From positions 248,001 through 312,000 of the forward strand of contig NZ_FCNZ02000004.1 in NCBI RefSeq assembly GCF_001544495.1: 64,000 bases of DNA, read 5' to 3'. Source of the DNA: Caballeronia telluris. GTDB taxonomy: Bacteria > Pseudomonadota > Gammaproteobacteria > Burkholderiales > Burkholderiaceae. Below the pieces are notes generated by a model, which ran no database searches, had not been told where the DNA came from, and was given only the letters and a program-made list of their open reading frames with translations. This document shows positions 49,852-59,166 of the stretch, piece by piece. The stretch's first letter is position 1. The number at the start of each line of letters is the position of its first letter. The position numbers were made by a program, and so were the translations under genes.

Positions 49852-51002
49852 GAGCGCTGCCCTCGCGCGCGTCTCACGACGAGTTGAAAGAACGACACGC
49901 AGGCGATCGTCGAAATGAAGAACAGCATGTAGGCCACCGCCGACGCGCCGCCCAGATTGAGCGTGCGCCATTCGATGAACGCGTGCAGGGTCATCGATTC
50001 CGTCGCGATGCCGGGGCCGCCGTTGGTCAGCACGTTCGGCAGATCGACGATCTTGAATGCTTCGATAAGCCGTATCAGCACGGCGCTCGCCGCAACCGGC
50101 GCGATCGACGGCCAGGTGACGTCGCGGAAGATGCGCCAGCCCGATGCACCGTCGAGTTGTGCCGCCTCGATCTGGTCGCGCGAGGTGCCTTCGAGCGCCG
50201 CGAGCAGCACGAGGAACATGAACGGCACCCATTGCCACGTATCGCCGATCACGACCACGATTCTCGCGAGCCACGGGTCCGCCGCCCACGCGATCTGGCC
50301 GAGGCCGAGCAGCGACCAGAGCGGCGCGAGCGGCCCGACCGACGTGTCGGCCATCATGCGGAACATGTACGCGATGCCCACGGGCGTCACCATCAGCGGC
50401 AGGAAGAACAGCAGGCGAAAGAAGCGGCCGCCTTTGAGCGGCAACGTGCAGAGATACGCAAGCCCGAGCCCGATCAGAAACTGCAGCACCACGCCGAGCA
50501 CCACGTAGAAGAGCGTCACCATCAGGCTGCCGAGCGCGCCGCCCCTGCCCGTCGTTTTGATCGCGAGCCATACGATCGCCACGAAGGTCACGGCCAGGAT
50601 CGACCGCCCGGCGAAGCCCGTGACCGAGCGCCGCGTACCGCGCAGATAGCGCACGAGCCACCAGGCGGTCGCAAGCAAAGCTGCGAGCGTCACCGCCATG
50701 CTCACGACGCCGGGCGGCCGGAACACGCCGACGAAGTGGAACTGCTGCGTGCCACTGAAGAGCCGTACGTAGTTGCGCAAGCCGACGAACGACAGCTCGT
50801 ACCCGCCCTCGCCGATCCCGAAGCGCATCAGCGAGAGATAGGCGGAGGTCACGAGCGGAAAGATCGAGAAGCCGAGGATGACGAGCACCGTCGGCAACAC
50901 GAACACATACGGCGCCTGCCGGTCGAGCCAGTTCGAGACCGACGAGCGCCGCCATGCGTGACGCGGCGTCTCAGCCGATGAAGCATGCGACGAAGATTGC
51001 AT
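49848..51002 (-). CDS. Sugar ABC permease (MalF type) with a two-span insertion
   Basis: This is a 384-aa inner-membrane subunit. Span 1 is at ~30-52, the coupling motif RDQIEAAQLDGASGWRIFRDV near residue 280, and IVDLPNVLTNGGPG after it. About 75 residues (~95-170) with two extra hydrophobic stretches (VVSMAVTLAALLATAWWLV and SILAVTFVAIVWLAI) are inserted before the usual core, where typical members run about 300 aa. The partner permease has a matching insertion. Confidence 0.88.
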   Translation of the reverse strand: MQSSSHASSAETPRHAWRRSSVSNWLDRQAPYVFVLPTVLVILGFSIFPLVTSAYLSLMRFGIGEGGYELSFVGLRNYVRLFSGTQQFHFVGVFRPPGVVSMAVTLAALLATAWWLVRYLRGTRRSVTGFAGRSILAVTFVAIVWLAIKTTGRGGALGSLMVTLFYVVLGVVLQFLIGLGLAYLCTLPLKGGRFFRLLFFLPLMVTPVGIAYMFRMMADTSVGPLAPLWSLLGLGQIAWAADPWLARIVVVIGDTWQWVPFMFLVLLAALEGTSRDQIEAAQLDGASGWRIFRDVTWPSIAPVAASAVLIRLIEAFKIVDLPNVLTNGGPGIATESMTLHAFIEWRTLNLGGASAVAYMLFFISTIACVSFFQLVVRRARGQRS

Positions 51003-51024
51003 CGAAGCGGGCCTCCCGTAGTCG

Positions 51025-52503
51025 CTACTTCGCCCCGATCGACGCCTTGTAGGCGCGCAACTGGCCGTCCTTGCCGAGGTCGTCGGTGATTTCGTTCCAG
51101 CCGCTTTCGATGGCCTTCATCGTGGCATCCGCGTCGAGTTCGCCCGCGAGAAAGCGCGCGACCGCCGTGTCGAGCACGACCTGTTCATAGCGCTGGTTCT
51201 GCGGGATGCGCAAGTCGATGACCATGTTCGGGCTTTCGAGGCTCGTCTTGATCGCGCCGAGATAGGAACCCGCCGCCGTATCGCTCATGCCCGCCTTCTT
51301 CCACATCGCCATGTCGGTGAACTGCGAGCGTCGATACGGATTGAAGCCGCTCGCGCCGATCGTCACGTCCACGTTCGACTGGGCCGGCTGGCTCATGAAC
51401 GAGAGGAACGCATAGGCCGCTTCCTTGACCTTCGGCTTAGCCTTAGCGTTGATGCCGCCCGACCATCCGCCGAACGCCGCAAACGGCGCGTGATTCACGC
51501 CATCGACCGCGTAGGGGCACGTGCTCGTGTCGCACGCCACGAGCTTGCCGGTGTCGCGGTTCAGCACCTTCGTCGAGCCGGGCAAGATCACGGCGCCGAC
51601 CTTGTCGATCACCTTCGACTGCTTCGGATCGATCGCGAGCACGCCGACGTCGCCCCAGTCGAGCGTCAGCGCGCAGTGCCCCGAGATGAATGCGCTGCGC
51701 GTATCGCCGACGTCGAGGTTGATCTCGTTCTGCGGACCATAGTTCGTCGATTCCTTCAGCACTTTGAGCGCGGCCTTGAAGGCGTCGTTGTTCACGAGCG
51801 GCTTGAAATCGCGCGGGTCGAAGAACGCGCCCTGCGCCGTGCCCTTCGACTGGAGATAGCCGCCCGCGATCGAGATGATCGCCCAGTAGGCTTGCGCGTT
51901 GCGTTTCTTCGAAATGCACGAACCCGCGACCGGCTTGCCGTCGCCGCCGAAGGTCTTGCCGTTCGCAGCCTTAGCGATGTCGAGATAGTCGTCCCAGGTC
52001 TTAGGCGGCTGCTTGCCGAGCTGCTTGAGGATGTCGGTGCGGTAGTAGACCATCTGGAAGTCGCCGTCGAGCGCAACCAGATACGTCTTGCCATTGAACT
52101 TCTGCGAGAAGTCGCTAAAGAACGGCATCACGTCGTTCTCCTTGAGCGCTGCGTCGTTGGCGATGCGCCCCGAGAGGTCTTCGAGAAAACTGCCCTTCGT
52201 ATAGTCGACCATCCATTGCGGCGCGAACACCGCCGCATCGACCGAGTTCGATCCGGAAGCCCAGTCGGTCAGCAGCTTCTGATAGAGGTCGGAGAACGGC
52301 ACCGTCTGGATGTTGACCTTCGCGCCCGTCAGCTTTTCGAATTCGGGCGCGCGGCGTTGCAGCGGTTCCGCGATCTGCGGGCCGGCGAAGGTCATCACGT
52401 TGACCGTCACGCCCTTGAAGTCTTCCGCGGCCCGCGCACCGGTCGCGACCATGCCCGCGGCCGCCAGTATCGCGGCCGCGCTTGCCAGTTTTAGCAGCTT
52501 CAT
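51025..52503 (-). CDS. Sugar ABC transporter substrate-binding protein
   Basis: This is a 492-aa periplasmic binding protein of family 1 with a Sec signal peptide (MKLLKLASAAAILAAAGMVA, cleavage after ARA). The mature part begins AEDFKGVTVNVMTFAGPQIAEP. GGAGGAG precedes the ATG at 52503. It is longer than MalE-like proteins (about 400 aa). With L-fuconate dehydratase next door, L-fucose or a related sugar or sugar acid is the likely ligand. Confidence 0.9.
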   Translation of the reverse strand: MKLLKLASAAAILAAAGMVATGARAAEDFKGVTVNVMTFAGPQIAEPLQRRAPEFEKLTGAKVNIQTVPFSDLYQKLLTDWASGSNSVDAAVFAPQWMVDYTKGSFLEDLSGRIANDAALKENDVMPFFSDFSQKFNGKTYLVALDGDFQMVYYRTDILKQLGKQPPKTWDDYLDIAKAANGKTFGGDGKPVAGSCISKKRNAQAYWAIISIAGGYLQSKGTAQGAFFDPRDFKPLVNNDAFKAALKVLKESTNYGPQNEINLDVGDTRSAFISGHCALTLDWGDVGVLAIDPKQSKVIDKVGAVILPGSTKVLNRDTGKLVACDTSTCPYAVDGVNHAPFAAFGGWSGGINAKAKPKVKEAAYAFLSFMSQPAQSNVDVTIGASGFNPYRRSQFTDMAMWKKAGMSDTAAGSYLGAIKTSLESPNMVIDLRIPQNQRYEQVVLDTAVARFLAGELDADATMKAIESGWNEITDDLGKDGQLRAYKASIGAK

Positions 52504-52556
52504 TTGTTTGTCTCCTCCACACCGAGTTGACTGCATTGAGCCTTTTGTTTCGCGTC

Positions 52557-53294
52557 TTACTCCTTGAACAGATCGGGTCTTTCGCCAGCAAAGCGCCGCA
52601 ACTCGGCGACCACTTCATCGAGGTGACGATGCATCGCCTGCGCGGCGGCATCCGCATCGCCTGCGCGGATTGCATCGACGATGCGCTCGTGCTCCAGCAG
52701 CGTGTTCGCGTGACGCTCCGGGCTCGCCATCAGGCGCCGCGCGCGGTCGAGCGCACTGCGCGAGACCGCGACGATCTCCTTCACGCGCGGCAGCCCGATG
52801 GCGTCGAGCAGGATCTCGTGAAAGCCGAGATCGAGCGTGTGAAATTCCGGGCGCAGCCCCGCTGCGACCACCTCGCGCTGCCTCGCGAGATTGGCCTCCA
52901 GCGTGTCGAGCGTGTCATCAGAGGAATCGCGGTCAGCGCTCGCGAGCATGCGGACGGTCTCCACTTCGAGCGCGCTGCGAATGAAAAGATGCTGGCGGAT
53001 GTCGTGCATCACGATCGGCATGACGCGCGTGCCGCGCTGCGGCAAGACTTCGACGAGCCCCGCCGCCGCGAGCTTCGCGAGCGCGGCCGACACGGGAAAG
53101 CGCGAGACGCCCATGCGTTCGCAGATCGCGAGCTTGTCGATCATCATGCCGGGCTCCATCGCGAGGCTGACGATAGCGGCGCGCAACGCTTGTGCAACCG
53201 CGTCGGTAAGGCTGCCGCGGCCAGCGCCATGAAGCGTCGCGAGCGCGCGGTAGGGGTCGGCGGCGAGATGCGTATCGTGGGTCGAATCGCTCAC
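52557..53294 (-). CDS. GntR-family regulator (FCD domain) of the sugar locus
   Basis: This is a 245-aa regulator with an N-terminal winged helix (LTDAVAQALRAAIVSLAMEP, ICERMGVSRFPVSAALAKLA, LVEVLPQRGTRV) and an FCD ligand domain of six helices, with metal-binding-type residues in LDLGFHEILLDA and MHRHLDEVV. It is transcribed just upstream of the binding-protein gene and divergent from fuconate dehydratase. It likely represses both until a sugar intermediate binds. Confidence 0.9.
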   Translation of the reverse strand: MSDSTHDTHLAADPYRALATLHGAGRGSLTDAVAQALRAAIVSLAMEPGMMIDKLAICERMGVSRFPVSAALAKLAAAGLVEVLPQRGTRVMPIVMHDIRQHLFIRSALEVETVRMLASADRDSSDDTLDTLEANLARQREVVAAGLRPEFHTLDLGFHEILLDAIGLPRVKEIVAVSRSALDRARRLMASPERHANTLLEHERIVDAIRAGDADAAAQAMHRHLDEVVAELRRFAGERPDLFKE

Positions 53295-53321
53295 ACCGCC
53301 CCTTGATTTCGAACTAACATG

Positions 53322-53333
53322 CTAGCAGGCTAG
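53322..53333. promoter_or_regulatory. Possible GntR operator in the divergent gap
   Basis: CTAGCAGGCTAG is a near-perfect dyad 28 bp upstream of the GntR gene and about 115 bp upstream of the dehydratase gene. It is the only clear dyad in this 150-bp gap. Assignment to the regulator is inferred. Confidence 0.35.
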
Positions 53334-53446
53334 GAGGCGGAATCAAGCTTGTCAACGTCCTCTTAGGCGATGAGATCCGAAGTGCGATCCGCCTGAACAT
53401 ATCGTCGCGGCTTTTAAGCCGTCATGTTCTTTTCAAGGAGCCGACA

Positions 53447-54745
53447 ATGACCACCATCACTAAGCTGTCCGCGCGCGACATCCGCTTTCCGACCTCGCGT
53501 TCGCTCGACGGCTCCGATGCGATGAACGCCGCGCCCGACTATTCCGCAGCCTATGCAATCCTCGAAACCGATTCGCCCGACGGGCTTGCCGGTCACGGCC
53601 TTACGTTCACGATCGGGCGCGGCAACGAGGTGTGCGTGGCCGCGCTCGAAGCGCTGGCGCCGCTCGTCGTCGGCCGGCCGCTGGAAGATATCGCGGCGGA
53701 CATGGGCGACTTCTGGCGCGCGATCACGTCCGACAGCCAGTTGCGCTGGCTCGGCCCAGACAAGGGCGTGATCCATCTCGCGACCGCGGCAGTCGTGAAC
53801 GCAGTGTGGGATCTATGGGCGAAGGCCGAGGGCAAGCCGGTGTGGAAGCTGCTCGCCGACATGAGCCCGGAAGCGATCGTGCGCTGTCTCGACTTTCGCT
53901 ATGTCACCGATGTGCTAACGCCTCATGAAGCGCTTGCCATCCTGCGCCGCCATGCGCCCACGCGTCACGAGCGCGAACGCGAGATGCTCGCCAAGGGTTA
54001 TCCCGCATACACGACTTCGGCAGGCTGGCTCGGCTACGACGACGACAAGATCCGGCGTCTCGCGCGCGAAGGCGTGGCGCAAGGGTGGACGCACTTCAAG
54101 CAGAAAGTGGGCGGCAATCTGGACGAGGACGTGCGGCGCGCGCGCATCCTGCGCGAGGAGATCGGCGCCGAACGCAAGCTGATGATGGATGCGAACCAGG
54201 TCTGGGAAGTGGATGAAGCGATCGCCAACATGCGACGCCTCGCCGAGTTCGACCCGTGGTGGATCGAAGAGCCGACGAGCCCCGACGACATCCTCGGTCA
54301 CGCGACGATCCGGCGGCGGCTCGCGCCCATCGGTGTCGCGACGGGCGAGCACTGCCACAACCGTGTGATGTTCAAGCAGCTGCTTCAGGCGCAGGCCATC
54401 GACTTCTGTCAGGTCGACAATTGCCGGCTCGGCGGCCTGAACGAAGTGCTGCTCGTGCTTTTGATGGCCGCCAAGTTCGGCGTGCCGGTCTGCCCGCACG
54501 CGGGGGGCGTCGGATTATGCGAGTACGTGCAGCATGTTTCGCTGTTCGACTACATCTGCGTCTCCGCATCGCTCGACAATCGCGTGCTCGAATATGTCGA
54601 CCATCTGCACGAGCACTTCATCGATCCCGTCGTGATCGCGAACGGGCGCTACATGCCGCCGCAAGCGCCGGGGTACAGCATCGAGATGCATGCGGCGTCG
54701 CTCGAACGTTACGCGTTTCCAGACGGCGCGGCGTGGCAAACGTGA
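53447..54745 (+). CDS. L-fuconate dehydratase (enolase superfamily)
   Basis: This is a 432-aa enzyme that dehydrates L-fuconate to 2-keto-3-deoxy-L-fuconate. It has the base motif FKQKVGG (~residue 219), metal ligands in MDANQVW, IEEPTSPDD and ATGEHCHNR, and the catalytic His in CPHAGGVGL. The long N-terminal capping domain and the sequence DWDLWAK-like region (VVNAVWDLWAKAEGKPVW) fit the fuconate-dehydratase clade. AAGGAG precedes the ATG. Fucose dehydrogenase, lactonase and later steps are not in the window. Confidence 0.92.
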   Translation: MTTITKLSARDIRFPTSRSLDGSDAMNAAPDYSAAYAILETDSPDGLAGHGLTFTIGRGNEVCVAALEALAPLVVGRPLEDIAADMGDFWRAITSDSQLRWLGPDKGVIHLATAAVVNAVWDLWAKAEGKPVWKLLADMSPEAIVRCLDFRYVTDVLTPHEALAILRRHAPTRHEREREMLAKGYPAYTTSAGWLGYDDDKIRRLAREGVAQGWTHFKQKVGGNLDEDVRRARILREEIGAERKLMMDANQVWEVDEAIANMRRLAEFDPWWIEEPTSPDDILGHATIRRRLAPIGVATGEHCHNRVMFKQLLQAQAIDFCQVDNCRLGGLNEVLLVLLMAAKFGVPVCPHAGGVGLCEYVQHVSLFDYICVSASLDNRVLEYVDHLHEHFIDPVVIANGRYMPPQAPGYSIEMHAASLERYAFPDGAAWQT

Positions 54746-54761
54746 AGACACCAAAGACGCC

Positions 54762-56288
54762 TCAGGCGATCGAGCGCTCAGGCGCGCTGTGCGGCGCGCG
54801 GACGCTCTCGCTCGTTTCAGTCCAGGCGTGCCAGGTCGTCGCGCGAACGCCCCGGCCGCAGCGCTTGGCTTGGTACATCGCCTGATCGGCCTTGCGCACG
54901 AGATCGCTCGCGGTGTCGCCGGCGCCGAGCACCGCGAGCCCGAGGCTCGCGCGAATCACATAAGGCTTGCCATGCACGCTCACGTCCGCTGCAAGCGCGG
55001 CCGCGATGGCTTGCGCGCGCGCCATCCCGGCATCGAGCGCATCGCGTGTTTCGATCACGACGAGAAATTCGTCGCCGCCGAGCCGTCCGATCGCGCCGTG
55101 CTCGCCCACCGCCGAGCGCAGCCGGTCGGCGACGACCGTGAGCACCTGATCGCCGCACTGATGACCGTAGCTGTCGTTGAGTTGCTTGAAATTGTCGAGG
55201 TCGACGAAAATCGCCGCGACGTTGCCGCATGCGCCGGGCGCCGCGACCGCGTCGTGCAACACGTCCTTGATGCGGCCGCGGTTGTAGAGTCCCGTCAACC
55301 GGTCCGTTTGCGCGAGGCGCCGCAGTTCGTCCTTGCCCCGGTGCAGTTTCGACACGAGCGCCATGATCCATACCGCAAAGCCGATCAGCATCGCGGAGAT
55401 GACGGCGGCCATCGTCACATAGACGCGGCGCATGTGGTAGTAGTCGTCGAGCGCTTCGTCGAGCGAGAGGCCCGCGACCACCGCGAGCCCGTACCGGTCC
55501 ACCGTGCTGCCCGCGACAACCCGTTCGATGTGATCGACCGGATCGACCATCGTCGCGACCGGCGCATGCGAGATGTCGCGATAGCGGTCGAGTGTCGGTC
55601 CGCCTGTCGTGCTAGGCGCTTCGCCCGCGCGGCGCGAGAGCGTGAAGCCCTGCTTCGAGATCACCGCGATCAAACCGTGTCGTCCCAGGGCCGCGCTGTT
55701 ATAGAAGCCATCGGTGAGATACGCGGGGTTTTCCGAAATCACGACGACACCGCCGAAACCGCCGTCCGAAGCGTCGATGCGGCGGGTCGCCTGAATCGAC
55801 CATTGCTTCGACACGCGGCCGATCACGGGACGACTGATGAACAGTCCTGTCTGAGGATTCGAGCGGTGCACGAGAAAGTGTTCGCGATCGCTCAGGTCGA
55901 CCACGCCCTTGAACGGCAGCGTCGAACTGAGCACATGGCCGTTGGCGCCGACGACCGTCACTTGCAGCGCGGTATCGGCGGTGATGAGCCCGTAGGCCTG
56001 ATAGCGTGCGAGATCGAACGTGAGGGGCGCGGTTTCGTAACCGTACTTGATGAGCAGCGCGATGACGTCGACGTCGTGAATCGTCTTGAGCGTGTGGATC
56101 TGCAGCGAACGCGCGATCGTACGCGCGGCGTCTTGCGTATCGCGCAGCACGGCCGACTTCTCGATCTGCAGCCGCACGAGAATGGTGATCCACAGCACGC
56201 ACAAGACGAGAAGCGTCAGCGCGGGAATTTGCACGAGTGCGCGAAGCCGTGCCTTTTCCCCGTCGATGGCCGGCCGGATCGGTCGCAT
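54762..56288 (-). CDS. Membrane-bound diguanylate cyclase (GGDEF)
   Basis: This 508-aa protein makes cyclic di-GMP. Two spans (residues ~18-38 and ~288-312) flank a ~250-residue periplasmic PDC/dCache-like sensor (REHFLVHRSNPQTGLFISRP). The GGDEF domain occupies ~335-485 with an intact RLGGDEFLVV active site and DNFKQLNDSYGHQCGDQ. No EAL domain is present. The inhibitory I-site (RxxD) is not obvious, although the LRSAVGEHG stretch lies where it would be. Confidence 0.92.
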   Translation of the reverse strand: MRPIRPAIDGEKARLRALVQIPALTLLVLCVLWITILVRLQIEKSAVLRDTQDAARTIARSLQIHTLKTIHDVDVIALLIKYGYETAPLTFDLARYQAYGLITADTALQVTVVGANGHVLSSTLPFKGVVDLSDREHFLVHRSNPQTGLFISRPVIGRVSKQWSIQATRRIDASDGGFGGVVVISENPAYLTDGFYNSAALGRHGLIAVISKQGFTLSRRAGEAPSTTGGPTLDRYRDISHAPVATMVDPVDHIERVVAGSTVDRYGLAVVAGLSLDEALDDYYHMRRVYVTMAAVISAMLIGFAVWIMALVSKLHRGKDELRRLAQTDRLTGLYNRGRIKDVLHDAVAAPGACGNVAAIFVDLDNFKQLNDSYGHQCGDQVLTVVADRLRSAVGEHGAIGRLGGDEFLVVIETRDALDAGMARAQAIAAALAADVSVHGKPYVIRASLGLAVLGAGDTASDLVRKADQAMYQAKRCGRGVRATTWHAWTETSESVRAPHSAPERSIA

Positions 56289-56457
56289 GATTGCCTTGAG
56301 TTCTTACGTTGGCAAGCATTGTGCGCGCGGCATCGCGCCTGCGATCCGACGATTAGCGCGCGCTTGGGCCGTCTCTTCGGCGAATTGGCGTGCGGCCTCC
56401 TAGAATCAGTGCAACGCGTCTCATGCAATACGCAATAAGCACGGCCGACCATCGACG

Positions 56458-56991
56458 ATGAACCCCGCTGACGACGACCAGGTCGTGGCCGCGCTCGCGC
56501 CGGGGCCGCCTTCGGGCCGCAACGGCATGTCGGCGGAATTCATCATGGGATTGCAGGCCGCAACCGGCGCGCTCGCGATCGTAGCGATGAACGACGCAAT
56601 CGGTCTTGTCGAATCCTCTTGGGCGATCACGGCCTGCACCTACGTCGTCGCGGGCTCGGCAACCGGGACGCTTGCCCGGGTGCGGCGCCGGATCGTCGGG
56701 ACGCTGGTCGGCGTGCCGCTCGCGCTTGCGTGCCTGCCGCTCGCCGCGCATGCGCCGCTCGTGCTCTGGTGCGTGGCTGCGTTCGCGATGATCGTCTATG
56801 CCATGGCCTTGCCGGAACGCTACGACATCGCATGCGCGGCCTTCGCGTTCACGCTGATCGTGACGATGGCGGCAAGCGGCACGCACTCGCTGCCGCTCCT
56901 CGCCGCGCGTGCGTGGGAAACGTTGACCGGCGGCGTGCTCGGCATCGTCGCGGCCGTTGTCATCTTTCCGTTGAGGGCCGGGCGTGAATAA
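56458..56991 (+). CDS. Short FUSC-type membrane protein
   Basis: This is a 177-aa inner-membrane protein with five to six spans and the FUSC-like core (WAITACTYVVAGSATGTLAR, VRRRIVGTLVGVPLALACLP, RAWETLTGGVLGIVAAVVIF). Full aromatic-acid exporters (AaeB/FUSC) are several hundred residues longer with a cytoplasmic domain; only the membrane module is here. It may be a one-domain family member or work as an oligomer. There is no partner membrane-fusion protein adjacent. Confidence 0.75.
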   Translation: MNPADDDQVVAALAPGPPSGRNGMSAEFIMGLQAATGALAIVAMNDAIGLVESSWAITACTYVVAGSATGTLARVRRRIVGTLVGVPLALACLPLAAHAPLVLWCVAAFAMIVYAMALPERYDIACAAFAFTLIVTMAASGTHSLPLLAARAWETLTGGVLGIVAAVVIFPLRAGRE

Positions 56992-57060
56992 TCGAAGCCG
57001 CCTTGCTACCATCAAACCATCTGCTTCAACAATCCCCTCGACACGACCCGACGAGAACGC

Positions 57061-57960
57061 ATGGACCGCTTTCTGGAAATGCAGGTGTTCATCCGCATTG
57101 CGGAGAGGAAGAGCTTCACGCAGGCCGCCGACGATATGCAGATTCCACGCGCGACCGTGACGAACCTGTTAAAGCGCATGGAGGAGCGGCTCGGCACGCG
57201 CCTGCTCGAACGCACGACGCGCACGGTGCGCCTCACGCACGACGGCGAGGCGTATTACCGGCGCTGCGTGCGCCTTGTCGCGGACGTGGAAGAAGCCGAA
57301 GGATCGTTTCGTCATGTCGCGCCTAAAGGTCTCCTGCGCGCGAACGTGCAGGGCACGCTCGCCAGACACTTCGTCGTGCCCGCGCTGCCGGCGTTCATCG
57401 CGCGCTACCCGGACATCGAGTTGCAGATCGGCGAGGACGACCGGCTCGTCGATCTCGTGCGCGAGGGCATCGATTGCGTGCTGCGCGCGGGCACGCTGCA
57501 GGATTCGTCGATGGTCGGCCGGCGCGTCGCGCTGATGGAGCAAGTGACAGTGGCGAGTCCCGCGTATCTCGCGAAGCATGGCGCACCTGCATCGCTCGAT
57601 GCGCTCGGCAAGCCGGGCGCCCATCGCGCGGTCAACTACATGTCGAGCGGGACGGGCCGCATGATGCCGCTCGAATTCAGCGTCGGTGGCCGCCTCGTCG
57701 AGATGGAACTGCCGTCGAGCGTCTCGATGACGGGCGCCGAGCTCTACACCGGCGCCGCGCTGGCAGGCCTCGGCATCGTTCAGGTGCCGCGCTATCGCGT
57801 GCTCGACGATCTTTCCGCCGGCAGGCTCGACATCGTGCTCGCCGGCTTTGCGCCGCCGTCCATGCCCGTTTCCGTCCTTTATCCGCAAAGCCGTCAGCTA
57901 TCGTCGCGCGTTCGCGTCTTCACGCAATGGCTGCGCGATCTTTTCGAAGGCACGGCCTGA
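57061..57960 (+). CDS. LysR-family transcriptional regulator
   Basis: This is a 299-aa regulator with an N-terminal HTH (MQVFIRIAERKSFTQAADDM, QIPRATVTNLLKRMEERLGT) and a two-lobed substrate-binding domain (LLRANVQGTLARHFVVPALP, GIDCVLRAG). It is the CrgA/DmlR-like type. It follows the FUSC-type gene by 69 bp on the same strand and may control it. The effector is unknown. Confidence 0.92.
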   Translation: MDRFLEMQVFIRIAERKSFTQAADDMQIPRATVTNLLKRMEERLGTRLLERTTRTVRLTHDGEAYYRRCVRLVADVEEAEGSFRHVAPKGLLRANVQGTLARHFVVPALPAFIARYPDIELQIGEDDRLVDLVREGIDCVLRAGTLQDSSMVGRRVALMEQVTVASPAYLAKHGAPASLDALGKPGAHRAVNYMSSGTGRMMPLEFSVGGRLVEMELPSSVSMTGAELYTGAALAGLGIVQVPRYRVLDDLSAGRLDIVLAGFAPPSMPVSVLYPQSRQLSSRVRVFTQWLRDLFEGTA

Positions 57961-58467
57961 CGCGCTTCCCGCAACAAACCGGGGCGCGGGCAAACGCTTG
58001 CGCGATGCGACTTGCTGGTGGTGTGTGTGCGGACGAACGTTACGCAGACGAATCCCCGGTGCACCATATTGGCAAGCAAGCCCGCGAGCGATAGGCTTCT
58101 TTTACCGAGGGTCACGAAGTAGCGGATAAAAATTACCGGACCCTCTGCGGCGCTCCATGCGGGGCGTTCTGCATCGCCTGAAAACCATAAGTTCAAAACA
58201 AACATAAGGCGAGCCGCGTCCGTCGATTCGAACCGACGCGAAGCTCGCCCCCGAAAAAGCGCGGCAATAAAAACCGCGCACCAGAGCAAGAAGTCTGCAT
58301 GACAGCAGAACGCGTTCGGCACGTAAGCGGAGAAAACCAATACCGCACGGCCGGCCGTCGCACATGGCATCGCGGAAATACTATCGCGCCAGCGTTCACG
58401 CGAACGCGGACCGCTCGGGGTGGGCGGCGAACGCACTGGCATTCGGGTGATTCAACGAGAAGAACAA
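57961..58467. other. 507-bp intergenic region with a long hairpin
   Basis: No convincing gene is present; a 182-codon minus-strand frame lacks a ribosome site. The base composition is lower in GC than nearby genes. A 13-bp hairpin lies inside (separate entry). Confidence 0.45.
58208..58249. other. Extended hairpin with T-arm-like loop
   Basis: GGCGAGC (58208-58214) and CGCGTC (58215-58220) pair with GCTCGCC (58243-58249) and GACGCG (58235-58240), giving 13 bp with a 2-nt bulge. The inner loop contains TTCGAA. On the minus strand it is followed by a T-rich stretch, as in a terminator. It could mark a small RNA. Confidence 0.5.
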
Positions 58468-59166
58468 ATGAACCATGGATACGAAGGGTCGCTCGTCAAA
58501 CGTGTGGTGAACCAACTGGTTACCGGCATCGTCAATGGCGAATACGCAGCCAATGTGCTGCCACCGCAAATCGAGCTCTCGAAGAAGCATGGCGTGAGCC
58601 GGACCATCATGCGCGAGGCGCTTTCGATTCTGATCTCGCGAAGGATGCTCGACGTGCGGCCGAAGACGGGCACGCGCATCCGGCCGCCCACGGACTGGCT
58701 CATCATCGACCATGAAGTCGCCGAATGGCGGCTGCGCGCGGCGGCGGACCCGGCGTACCTGCGCGGGCTGATCGAATTCCGCTTGTTCGTCGATCCGCGC
58801 GCGGCGGCGCTCGCGGCCGAGCGCGCGACCCGCAACCAGCGCATCGCGATTACGGCGGCGTATCAGAAGTTCGCTCAGTCGGACGCAAACAGTGCGGCGG
58901 TGTGCGCGGCCGAGGACGCGCTGCAATCTGCGATCGTCGATGCGAGCGGCGACGAACTCCTGCGCCAGATGGGCCATATCGTGCGCATGGCACTGCGGGC
59001 GGCGAAGCCGGCCGACCATCCGCACGCGCTCGCGCACGAGTCCAATCTCGCGGACTACGCGAAGGTCGTGCAGGCGATCGAAGCCTCCGACGCCGACAGC
59101 GCCCGGAACGCCATGACGTACCTCCTCGCGAACTGCGCGACACGGCTGTTAGAGGAAGCTGCCTGA
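58468..59166 (+). CDS. GntR-family regulator (FCD domain)
   Basis: This is a 232-aa regulator with an HTH at residues ~8-70 (LVKRVVNQLVTGIVNGEYAA, LSKKHGVSRTIMREALSIL, MLDVRPKTGTRI) and an FCD domain after it (LIEFRLFVDPRAAALAAE). In style it resembles regulators of sugar-acid pathways (DgoR-like). The start MNHGYEGSL has only a weak ribosome site. No catabolic gene is next to it. Confidence 0.9.
   Translation: MNHGYEGSLVKRVVNQLVTGIVNGEYAANVLPPQIELSKKHGVSRTIMREALSILISRRMLDVRPKTGTRIRPPTDWLIIDHEVAEWRLRAAADPAYLRGLIEFRLFVDPRAAALAAERATRNQRIAITAAYQKFAQSDANSAAVCAAEDALQSAIVDASGDELLRQMGHIVRMALRAAKPADHPHALAHESNLADYAKVVQAIEASDADSARNAMTYLLANCATRLLEEAA

Noticed and set aside
57894..58442. 182-codon minus-strand frame in the gap before the GntR gene
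   Set aside because: It overlaps the LysR gene end, has no ribosome site and a composition unlike a protein. The region contains a hairpin instead.
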